From JANNGC01 sp043757045 (GTDB lineage Bacteria; Verrucomicrobiota; Verrucomicrobiia; Limisphaerales; SIBH01): a DNA stretch of 18,583 nt. Position 1 is the stretch's first letter; every line of letters begins with the position of its first letter. Of this stretch, positions 7,291 to 13,817 are shown one piece after another. Both the position numbers and the translations under genes were made by a program. Under the pieces are notes generated by a model. It had not been told where the DNA came from and ran no database searches. It was given only the letters and a program-made list of their open reading frames with translations. The stretch covers positions 1 to 18,583 of the forward strand of contig JAYVQC010000199.1 in the NCBI GenBank assembly GCA_043757045.1. The letters are read 5' to 3'.

Positions 7291-9476
7291 GGAGTGGCTG
7301 GCTGCCGCGGGGGACCGCCGTCAAACTTTCCCGCTTCCCTCATCGCGTCCCGAATCGGGTTGTAATCCGCGTCTTCAGCCTTTTCAAAACCGGTGGTTTC
7401 GTTTCTCAGCCTTTCCAGCACAGCCTGGTCCTCCTTGGCCCGGATGGATCGCAATCCCCCGCGAATGCTCTCGGCGACGGCAGGATCGAGCGTGGGGCCG
7501 GCCACCCAAGGCAACCCCTTGGCCTCACGGTCCTCATTCAGGATGTGGAACTTGATACCGGTGTCCTTCATGAACTTGTCTACGATGCTGGCGTTGCAAG
7601 CTCCCGCGCCAAACTTACCCTCTACCACTGCTTTCACGACGCTGTCGTGCGAACCGAGGAAGTTCGTGCTGCCACCGCGCAAATCCTTTGCCGTCAGACC
7701 GGCCACGAACAAAGCCCGTTTGGGCAGGAAATTGCCCGTCGTGGAACTGTCATCCACGAAGGCGACCGATTTGCCTTTCAGGTCGGTCAGGGATCGGATG
7801 CCCGAATCGGCAAGGGCGAAGATGTAGCCGCGGACTTTGCCGTTCTGCGCGAGCAATAGTGACACCTGTGGATTGAGTTTTTTGGCTTCGACGTAGCTGG
7901 CCGAACCGAAACGCGCAAAATCCACTTCGCCACGCACGAGCGCGTCTTTGGCGACGTCGTACTGGCGATAGATGCGCAGATCGATCTGCACTGGACGGGA
8001 CAGGCTTCGTGTTATGCTGCGCTCCAGGATGGCCAGAACGGGCGCAATGTTTGACTGCATCGTCGTAGGCTTCTCATGGGTATAAACCGCGAAGATCAGA
8101 TTGAGCCGGTTGGTGTCTGTTTGACCGCCGGCCGAAAGCTCTCCGCGCAGGGCCGCCAGTTCGTCGGAATCTATGGTCACAAACTTCTGGTTCGCGGTTA
8201 CCCACATCTGTTCGAGCGAGTGGATCAACTTGCGCTGGAGGACTTCAAGGGCTTCGCGCTTTTTTTTGGCCTCCAGTTCCACCTGGCGCGCCTGCGCTCT
8301 AATGTCCTCGTTCTTGGATGCGAAGCGGATCGCCACGACTGTCGAAAGCGACGCTATGGCCACGAGCAACACCGCCACCGATGCCCCCAACACTGCCACC
8401 CTCGGATTGCGCCGGCACCAGCGCCAGAAGCGTTCGCCTGTGGCGGCGGGCCGCGCGTGAATGGGTTCCTTGCGCAGCCATCGTTCCAAGTCTTCGGCCA
8501 GCGCAGTCGCGGAGGAGTACCGCTGCTGCGGCTCTTTCTCCAAACACTTCATGCAGATGGTTGCCAGATCGTGGTCAATGCCTTCGCCGAACGTGGTCGG
8601 ATGTTTGGGTTCATCCTCGACGACTTGTTTCAAGGTTTGGACCGGAGTTTCAGCGTGGAACGGTGGATGGCCGGTCAGCATTGCATAGAGGACCGCGCCG
8701 AGGCCGTAAATGTCGGCGGCGATGGTGACGCGCTTACCCTCGCCTGCGGCCTGTTCTGGAGCCATGTAACTGGGCGTGCCCATGATCGCGCCGCTGGCAG
8801 TGAGGCCACTGCCCGTGTGGCCGACCACTTTCGCCAAACCGAAATCCGTCAGGCGCGGTTCACCCCGGTGGTCGAGGAGCACGTTGCTGGGTTTGATGTC
8901 GCGGTGCAGGATGCCGTGCTGGTGCGCGTAGTCCACAGCACGAGCGACCTTGGCCATGATGCGTGCAATCTGTTCCTGGCGTCCGCGAGGCGATGGCTTC
9001 TCCTTTGCTGATTTCTGATCACCAGAGAAACCGCCGCCCGTGATGTGCCGATCCAGCCCGACACCATCGATGAGTTCCATGCTGAAAAAATGCTGACCCT
9101 GGTGTTCGCCGGTCTCGTAGATGGGAACGATGTTGGGATGGTGCAGATTGGCGGCGGATTCAGCTTCGAGATGGAAGCGTTGAATCATCGTCGGCGAGGC
9201 CAATTCGCCCGCGTTGATCATTTTGAGGGCGACCAGACGGTTGAGGGTAAGCTGGCGGGCTTTGTAAATGACGCCCATGCCGCCGCGGCCAATCTGTTCC
9301 AGCAGTTCGTATTCGCCGAAGGTGCGCCCGCCGCTGGCATCGGGTGGGGACGACCCTCCCGTCTCATCCGGCGAAGGGCCGAAGCCCAGTCCCAGAAGAC
9401 AATTCGGGCAATGGCCAAAGGGGGCATTACCCGGTATCTCCGCTCCGCAGCCACGGCATTTGCGCATCGCAGGCAT
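7287..9476 (-). CDS. Zinc-ribbon Ser/Thr kinase fused to periplasmic PhnD-like binding domain
   Basis: 729 residues. Residues 7-26 form a zinc ribbon (C7-x2-C10, C23-x2-C26). Residues ~56-335 form a complete Hanks-type kinase: glycine loop GRGGMG (63-68), catalytic Lys85 in VALK, alpha-C Glu near 106, HRDIKPSN (191-198), DFG (211-213), GTPSYMAPE (233-241). A single membrane helix spans ~358-386, then a charged coiled coil ~388-430. Residues ~455-715 resemble PhnD/phosphate-phosphonate ABC-transporter binding proteins ('LIFAVYTHEKP', 'YRQYDVAKDALVRGEVDFARFGSASYVEA', 'SIRSLTDLKGKSVAFVDDSSTTGNFLP'-like segment, 'HDSVVKAVVEGKFGAGACN'). Topology predicts a cytoplasmic kinase and a periplasmic sensor. 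Most verrucomicrobial kinases of this type end in WD40 or TPR repeats, so the PhnD tail is distinctive. It overlaps the porin start by 4 nt and follows an ECF sigma gene. Kinase call is secure; the ligand is inferred. Confidence 0.9.
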   Translation of the reverse strand: MPAMRKCRGCGAEIPGNAPFGHCPNCLLGLGFGPSPDETGGSSPPDASGGRTFGEYELLEQIGRGGMGVIYKARQLTLNRLVALKMINAGELASPTMIQRFHLEAESAANLHHPNIVPIYETGEHQGQHFFSMELIDGVGLDRHITGGGFSGDQKSAKEKPSPRGRQEQIARIMAKVARAVDYAHQHGILHRDIKPSNVLLDHRGEPRLTDFGLAKVVGHTGSGLTASGAIMGTPSYMAPEQAAGEGKRVTIAADIYGLGAVLYAMLTGHPPFHAETPVQTLKQVVEDEPKHPTTFGEGIDHDLATICMKCLEKEPQQRYSSATALAEDLERWLRKEPIHARPAATGERFWRWCRRNPRVAVLGASVAVLLVAIASLSTVVAIRFASKNEDIRAQARQVELEAKKKREALEVLQRKLIHSLEQMWVTANQKFVTIDSDELAALRGELSAGGQTDTNRLNLIFAVYTHEKPTTMQSNIAPVLAILERSITRSLSRPVQIDLRIYRQYDVAKDALVRGEVDFARFGSASYVEAKKLNPQVSLLLAQNGKVRGYIFALADSGIRSLTDLKGKSVAFVDDSSTTGNFLPKRALFVAGLTAKDLRGGSTNFLGSHDSVVKAVVEGKFGAGACNASIVDKFMKDTGIKFHILNEDREAKGLPWVAGPTLDPAVAESIRGGLRSIRAKEDQAVLERLRNETTGFEKAEDADYNPIRDAMREAGKFDGGPPRQPATP

Positions 9477-9483
9477 TTTGATT

Positions 9484-9500
9484 CCGACAAAGGTTGTCGG
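9484..9500 (-). promoter_or_regulatory. Hairpin just upstream of the kinase start
   Basis: CCGACAA and TTGTCGG are perfect 7-bp arms with a 3-nt loop, ending 8 nt before ATG 9476. The position suggests an operator or a 5'-leader hairpin influencing translation start. No partner protein can be named. Confidence 0.35.
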
Positions 9501-9580
9501 GCTTTACTACAAGAGACGTTCCGAAAGGTAACAGGCAAACAACTCGTTGCAGGCGCACCCGTACCAAAAGCGTGGCGGCG

Positions 9581-9712
9581 GGCGTCTCGCCTGCCGTAGA
9601 GCCGTGGCGTCCCGCCCGGCGGAACTCGCGTTCGTCCCGCGCCAGTCACGGAAAAGTTTGCAACCCGATCCGGGCGGCGAGACGCCAAGCCCTCTACGTC
9701 CGGCGAGACGCC
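9581..9712. repeat. Imperfect long inverted repeat between sigma factor and kinase genes
   Basis: Left arm (about 9581-9620) and right arm (about 9670-9712) are inverted copies of a unit with GGCGTCTCGCC at one end, CGTAGAG in the middle and TGGCGTC.CGCC..CGG at the other, with a few mismatches and 1-2 nt gaps. About 50 bp lie between. It fills most of the 276-bp gap between sigma stop and kinase start. It resembles a dispersed REP/MITE-like palindrome; the related core GCGGGCGTCCCGC recurs near 16203. Confidence 0.7.
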
Positions 9713-9752
9713 TGACTCCACCGTGCGTGGCCCGATTGCGCCCCGAACACCC

Positions 9753-10541
9753 TCACCGGCTCAATGCACCCAGCAAGTGACGGAGTTCGTCTTCCACGTT
9801 GGTCGGACCAGTCACTGTCTGCGCGATCTCGCTCCGGAGCTTTTCGCCATACCGTTGACGCAGGCGCGACACCGCCATCTTGACGGCCGACTCGCTCATT
9901 TGGAGGGGCGCGCCGATCTCCGCGTAAGTGGACTCTGACTTCTCGCCGGAGAGAAAAACTTGCAGCGCGTCGAAAACCCTTTCCTTGCCCGCGCACACAT
10001 ACTCCTGCTGGAGATCTTTCATCACTTTTTCCAGCAGCGTCAGCACCCATGCCCGCTCGAACAACTTGTCCGGACTGGTTTCGTGCGCCGGCTCGTGGCC
10101 GTAGTACTTCTCGGCTAAGGTCTCTTCCCAGGACACGAACGCGTACTCGCCGCCGCGTTTGACCGTCTGGCTGCGGTTGTATTCGTTGGTCAGAAAGTGT
10201 TTGAAACTCGCGAGCAGAAAACAGCGGAACCGGCCCCGGTCAGGATTCGCCAAACCAAAGTATTTCTTTTCGAGAAACCCGGCGAAAAACTGTTGCGTCA
10301 AATCCTGCCCGCCCGGCGGGCTGTGACCTTGACGGCGGGCATAAGCGTAAAGCGGATACCAGTAGGTGCGGCAAAGGTGCTCCAAGGCTGAGGCAGATTC
10401 CGCAGAAGTCTCCTGCCCGGCCAGCAGCACCACGCTCCAATGCGTTGTGTTGAATGCACCGCCGGCCACGACCGGCTGGCCCGGCGGCACGTCCGACCGC
10501 GAAATATCGTCACGATGGTTCATGGTTCTGGGTCGCTGCAT
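9753..10541 (-). CDS. ECF-type RNA polymerase sigma factor
   Basis: 262 residues (256 if ATG 10523 is used; neither start has a clear Shine-Dalgarno). Region 2 is at ~52-126 ('ALEHLCRTYWYPLYAYARRQG', 'QDLTQQFFAGFLEKKYFG', 'DRGRFRCFLLASFKHFLTNE'). Region 4 is at ~185-242, with the helix-turn-helix 'TYAEIGAPLQMSESAVKMAVSRLRQRY' split around 205-230. The tail 'VEDELRHLLGAL' is typical of a large ECF group in Verrucomicrobia, Planctomycetes and Acidobacteria that lacks a classical anti-sigma partner. It directs RNA polymerase to a specific promoter set. It precedes the kinase on the same strand, the arrangement expected for a kinase-controlled sigma factor. An insertion sequence ends 61 bp upstream of its start and may supply or disrupt its promoter. 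Confidence 0.9.
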   Translation of the reverse strand: MQRPRTMNHRDDISRSDVPPGQPVVAGGAFNTTHWSVVLLAGQETSAESASALEHLCRTYWYPLYAYARRQGHSPPGGQDLTQQFFAGFLEKKYFGLANPDRGRFRCFLLASFKHFLTNEYNRSQTVKRGGEYAFVSWEETLAEKYYGHEPAHETSPDKLFERAWVLTLLEKVMKDLQQEYVCAGKERVFDALQVFLSGEKSESTYAEIGAPLQMSESAVKMAVSRLRQRYGEKLRSEIAQTVTGPTNVEDELRHLLGALSR

Positions 10542-10602
10542 CGAAGGCAGAAGCGGCAGCCAGAGTCAATGCGGGAGTCGAGAGGTCGCGCGGCGCGATC
10601 TA

Positions 10603-10680
10603 CGCCAAAAGTTTTGTTACCCGGAGCGGGTTGACCGGTTCGTGTGAACGGGTCGTTGCGCCAAAAGTCGGTGTTACCCG
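10603..10680 (+). repeat. Left end of IS: two terminal-repeat copies
   Basis: Copy 1 at 10603-10624 (CGCCAAAAGT..TGTTACCCGG) and copy 2 at 10658-10680 (GCGCCAAAAGT...TGTTACCCG) are direct repeats 56 bp apart. Copy 2 ends 2 nt before the preferred transposase ATG (10683). Confidence 0.75.
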
Positions 10681-10682
10681 AC

Positions 10683-11849
10683 ATGAACAACGACATGAGT
10701 CACCAAACCAAACAAGAAGTGCTGGTCAAACTGCGCCGGCCATACGCCCGCGCCGGTCTGCCGTACAAACGTCAACTGCTCGATCAGGCCGTGGCCCTGT
10801 TGGGCTATCATCGCAAGGCCGCCATCCGCGCGCTGCGTGCCCAGCCGCCGCCGCCGCGCTCGACCGCCGTGCTCCTGGGGCGGCCACGCGAGTATAATCC
10901 GCACCGGCTCCTGCCGGTGCTCAAACCGATCTGGTTCGCCGCGTTGCAGCCGTGCGGCTCGCGCTTCCAGGCGCTCCTGCCCGAATGGCTGCCGGCCTAT
11001 GAACAAGACCATCGCCGCCTCGATCCTGATCTGCGGGAGTGTGTGCTGGCCGCCAGCGCGCGCACCTTCGACCGCTTGCTGGCCCCGCTGCGGGTGAGCC
11101 TGCGGCGGCGCGGCGGCACCCGGCCCGGGAACCTGTTGCGCGCGAGCATTCCGGTGCGCGGCCAGTGGACCGAGGAGGGCGCGGGCTGGCTGGAGGTGGA
11201 CACCGTCGCGCTGTGCGGCGGGGCGCTGGATGATCTCCACGCCTGGATGCTCGATGCGGTGGACATCCGCACCGACTGGACGGAGCAGCGGGCTTTGGCC
11301 AACCGCGGCCAGCACGCCACGCTCTTGCAGTTCAAGGATCTGGAGGCCAGCCTGCCCTTTGCCCTGCGCGGGGTGTACAGCGACAACGGGGGCGAGTTCA
11401 TCAACCACCATCTGGTGGCCTGGCTGCGCGAGCGGCCCGTGCCGGTGCTCTTCACGCGCGCCCGGCCCTACCGCTCCAACGACAACGCCCACGTCGAGCA
11501 GCGCAACTGGACGCATGTGCGCCAGCGCTTCGGTTACGAGCGCTACGACGAGCCGGCGGTGGTGCCGCTGCTCAATGACTTGTGCAAGGGAGCGTTGGGG
11601 CAGTTGCTCAACCACTACCTGCCCACGCACAAACTGGAGGAGAAGAAAAAGCGGGAGGGAAAATCGGAGCTGCGCATCTACGGCCCGGCGCAGACGCCCT
11701 ACGCGCGGGTGCTGGCGGCGGCCGAAGTGACGGCGGAGAAGAAAGCGGAGTTAAAGACCCTGCACGCGCGCCTCAACCCGTTCCAACTGGGCCGGGAGAT
11801 CGAGCGGCAGAAAAGGGAGATTGAGGCGCGGCGCTTACGGCGGGCTTGA
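10683..11849 (+). CDS. DDE (rve-type) IS transposase / integrase-core protein
   Basis: 388 residues from ATG 10683 (MNNDMSHQTKQE); ATG 10644 lies before the inner terminal repeat, and ATG 10695 is also possible. An N-terminal helical DNA-binding region ('VKLRRPYARAG', 'QLLDQAVALLGYHRKAAIRAL') precedes the catalytic core. Acidic residues are Asp173 in WLEVDTVALCGG, Asp234 in VYSDNGGEF and Glu272 in NDNAHVEQRNW, with ~61 and ~38 residue spacing, so the DDE triad is complete. The C-terminus is a charged helix (EIERQKREIEARRLRR). It catalyses cut and strand transfer of the element. It resembles the unclassified (ISNCY-type) transposases common in Verrucomicrobia and Planctomycetes; family naming is from memory. 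The frame is intact, so the element may be active. Confidence 0.88.
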   Translation: MNNDMSHQTKQEVLVKLRRPYARAGLPYKRQLLDQAVALLGYHRKAAIRALRAQPPPPRSTAVLLGRPREYNPHRLLPVLKPIWFAALQPCGSRFQALLPEWLPAYEQDHRRLDPDLRECVLAASARTFDRLLAPLRVSLRRRGGTRPGNLLRASIPVRGQWTEEGAGWLEVDTVALCGGALDDLHAWMLDAVDIRTDWTEQRALANRGQHATLLQFKDLEASLPFALRGVYSDNGGEFINHHLVAWLRERPVPVLFTRARPYRSNDNAHVEQRNWTHVRQRFGYERYDEPAVVPLLNDLCKGALGQLLNHYLPTHKLEEKKKREGKSELRIYGPAQTPYARVLAAAEVTAEKKAELKTLHARLNPFQLGREIERQKREIEARRLRRA

Positions 11850-11959
11850 AAGCGCCCGGGCCAAGCCGTAAGCCTTCCCCACCCCCAGAAACGGAACGAG
11901 GGAGGCCGGACGGACCGAGGTGTTCCCGGCTTCCTTCGGTTCCAAATTAAGGGAGCAAT

Positions 11960-12026
11960 GGGTAACACCCATTCTGGCGCCACGAAGCCTCTTCGCCCGC
12001 TGTCCGGGTAACAGTTACTTTTGGCG
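11960..12026 (+). repeat. Right end of IS: two terminal-repeat copies
   Basis: Inner copy at 11960-11981 (GGGTAACACCCATTCTGGCGCC) and outer copy at 12005-12026 (CGGGTAACAG..ACTTTTGGCG) are both inverted relative to the left-end copies. The inner copy is more diverged. The stretch 11850-11959 after the transposase stop is non-coding with no recognised feature. Confidence 0.7.
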
Positions 12027-12115
12027 CACGACGGGCGCGGGGCGAGGGACCACCTGCTCGAAAGGCAACCTTGCTCAAGCCGGGCTGCGCCGATTACAAC
12101 CTCGCCCGCAAACAA

Positions 12116-13099
12116 ATGATCATCGCACGTTCACCACTTCGCATCAGCCTTGGCGGCGGCGGCACGGATTTGCCGTCGTATTACGAACGCTTCGGCGGAT
12201 TCCTCGTCACGGCGGCCATCGACAAATACATTTACATCACGCTGCACGAAACTTTCGTGCCGGAGTTCATCATCAAGTATTCCAAGCTGGAGCGCGTGGC
12301 GCAGGCGGCACAGATCGAGCACCCGATCATTCGCGAGGCGTTCAAGATGCTCGACATCGACGGCGGCTATCTTGAGTTGACGAGCATGGCGGACATTCCC
12401 TCCGGCACCGGCCTCGGCAGCAGCGGGAGCTTCACCACGGCGCTGCTCAAGGCGTTGCACGCGCACAAACGTAATTTGATTCCGAACGCGGACATCGCGG
12501 CGCAGGCGTGCGACATCGAGATCACCCGCTTGAAGGAGCCGGTCGGCAAACAGGATCAATACATCGCGGCGCTCGGCGGCATCACCTGTTTCAATTTCCA
12601 CAAGGACGGCCGCGCCGAAGCGTGGCCCGCGAAAATCTCCGAGGAGACGCGCTACAATCTCGAAGACAATTTGGTGATGTTCTTCACCGGCTACAGCCGC
12701 AGCGCGGGCAGCATCCTCAAGGATCAAAATGACAAGTCGAAGCAGGACGACGCGGCGATGCTGGAGAACCTGCATCGCACGAAGGAGATCGGTTACGCCA
12801 GCCAGCGCGCGTTGGAGAGCGGCAACCTGCGCGAGTTCGCGCGGCTCATGGACGAGCACTGGCAACGCAAGAAGGCGCGCAGCGGCGGCATGAGCAATCC
12901 GAAGATCAACGAATGGTACGACCTCGCCCGCGCGAACGGCGCGCTCGGCGGCAAGCTCATCGGCGCGGGCGGCGGCGGCTTCCTGATGTTCTACGCGGAG
13001 GAGGACAAGTCGAAGCTACGACACGCCATGCGCAGTGCGGGCTTAAAGGAAGTGCGGTTCCGCTTCGACTTTGAAGGCACGAAGCTCGTCAGTTCGTGA
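12116..13099 (+). CDS. hddA: D-glycero-alpha-D-manno-heptose-7-phosphate kinase (GHMP family)
   Basis: 327 residues from ATG 12116 (MIIARSPLRISLGGGGTDLP), which is the natural family start; TTG 12071 would add an unrelated leader. It has all three GHMP kinase signatures: N-terminal 'RISLGGGGTDLPSYY', the ATP loop 'IPSGTGLGSSGSFTTALL' (~94-111) and C-terminal 'GGKLIGAGGGGFLMF' (~279-292). The enzyme phosphorylates heptose 7-phosphate at C1 in GDP-D-alpha-heptose synthesis, used for S-layer or surface glycans. It overlaps the next gene by 4 nt. The IS ends 89 bp upstream, so its native promoter may have been separated from it. Other sugar-1-kinases of the same family (for example fucokinase-like) are a less likely alternative. 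Confidence 0.85.
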   Translation: MIIARSPLRISLGGGGTDLPSYYERFGGFLVTAAIDKYIYITLHETFVPEFIIKYSKLERVAQAAQIEHPIIREAFKMLDIDGGYLELTSMADIPSGTGLGSSGSFTTALLKALHAHKRNLIPNADIAAQACDIEITRLKEPVGKQDQYIAALGGITCFNFHKDGRAEAWPAKISEETRYNLEDNLVMFFTGYSRSAGSILKDQNDKSKQDDAAMLENLHRTKEIGYASQRALESGNLREFARLMDEHWQRKKARSGGMSNPKINEWYDLARANGALGGKLIGAGGGGFLMFYAEEDKSKLRHAMRSAGLKEVRFRFDFEGTKLVSS

Positions 13100-13809
13100 A
13101 CCATTCAAACTTAACTGTCGCCTTGCTCGCCGGCGGGCTCGCCACACGGCTGCGTCCCATCACGGAGAAAATTCCCAAGGTGCTCGTCTCCGTGGCGGGG
13201 AAAACGTTTTTCGAACATCAGCTCGCGCTCTTGCGGAAGCAGGGGCTGACGCGCGTCGTGCTGTGCCTCGGGCATCTTGGCGAGAGGGTGGTGGAGCAAT
13301 TCGGCGACGGACGCGCGCATGGGATGCAGCTCGAATACTCCTTCGACGGCCCGAAGCTGCTCGGCACCGGCGGCGCGCTCAAACAAGCCATGCCCAAGCT
13401 CGGCGAGAATTTCTTCGTGCTCTACGGCGACAGTTATTTGACCGAGCCGTTTCTGCCCGTCGCGGATTTTTTCCTGCGCAGCGGCAAGCTCGGACTGATG
13501 ACGGTCTTCAACAACGAAGGCCAATACGACACGAGCAACGTGGTCTTCGGCGACGGCGAAATAAAACTTTACGACAAGAAGCAGCGGCTCCCGGAGATGC
13601 GGCACATTGATTACGGCCTGAGCGTATTCAACAAACGCGCCTTTGACGAATGGCCGGACGACCAACCCTTCGATCTCGCCGCTGTGATGACGCGGCTCGT
13701 CGAGCGCCGCCAGATGGCGGGCTGGGAAGTGAGGGAGCGGTTCTACGAGATCGGCTCGCACGCGGGGCTGGAAGAGTTGAACGTCCTGCTCGCGAACCAA
13801 CCAAGCTGA
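13096..13809 (+). CDS. hddC: Sugar-phosphate nucleotidyltransferase, HddC-like
   Basis: 237 residues starting at GTG 13096, which overlaps the hddA stop as GTGA. The N-terminus has the nucleotidyltransferase signature 'LLAGGLATRLRPITEKIPKVL' (split here as GGLATRL and PITEKIPK; ~11-30), then 'LGTGGAL' (~89-95) and 'FVLYGDSYL' (~105-113) with the metal-binding Asp. Length fits D-glycero-alpha-D-manno-heptose 1-phosphate guanylyltransferase, which makes GDP-heptose from the HddA product. The coupled hddA gene is the main reason for this name; by sequence alone another sugar-1-phosphate nucleotidyltransferase is possible. gmhA and gmhB are not in the window. It ends 8 bp from the convergent nitrate reductase gene, with no room for a separate terminator. 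Confidence 0.72.
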   Translation: MNHSNLTVALLAGGLATRLRPITEKIPKVLVSVAGKTFFEHQLALLRKQGLTRVVLCLGHLGERVVEQFGDGRAHGMQLEYSFDGPKLLGTGGALKQAMPKLGENFFVLYGDSYLTEPFLPVADFFLRSGKLGLMTVFNNEGQYDTSNVVFGDGEIKLYDKKQRLPEMRHIDYGLSVFNKRAFDEWPDDQPFDLAAVMTRLVERRQMAGWEVRERFYEIGSHAGLEELNVLLANQPS

Positions 13810-13817
13810 GGCCCGCG

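Larger units (their letters stand above)
10603..12026 (+). mobile_element. DDE insertion sequence with doubled terminal inverted repeats
   Basis: The ends are inverted copies: left 10603 onward CGCCAAAAGT-TT-TGTTACCCGGA, right (minus strand from 12026) CGCCAAAAGT-AAC-TGTTACCCGGA, with GCGGG following in both. A second, inner pair lies at 10658-10680 and about 11960-11981. One transposase fills the interior. Length is about 1.42 kb. No target-site duplication was recognised in the bases next to either end, so exact boundaries are uncertain by a few bases; the inner left copy would give 10658-12027. It sits in the divergent gap between the sigma factor (-) and hddA (+). Confidence 0.8.

Noticed and set aside
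10674..11630. 318-codon open frame on the minus strand opposite the transposase
   Set aside because: GC-rich antisense shadow; His/Gln/Arg-rich translation with no recognisable motif, whereas the + strand has a complete DDE transposase.
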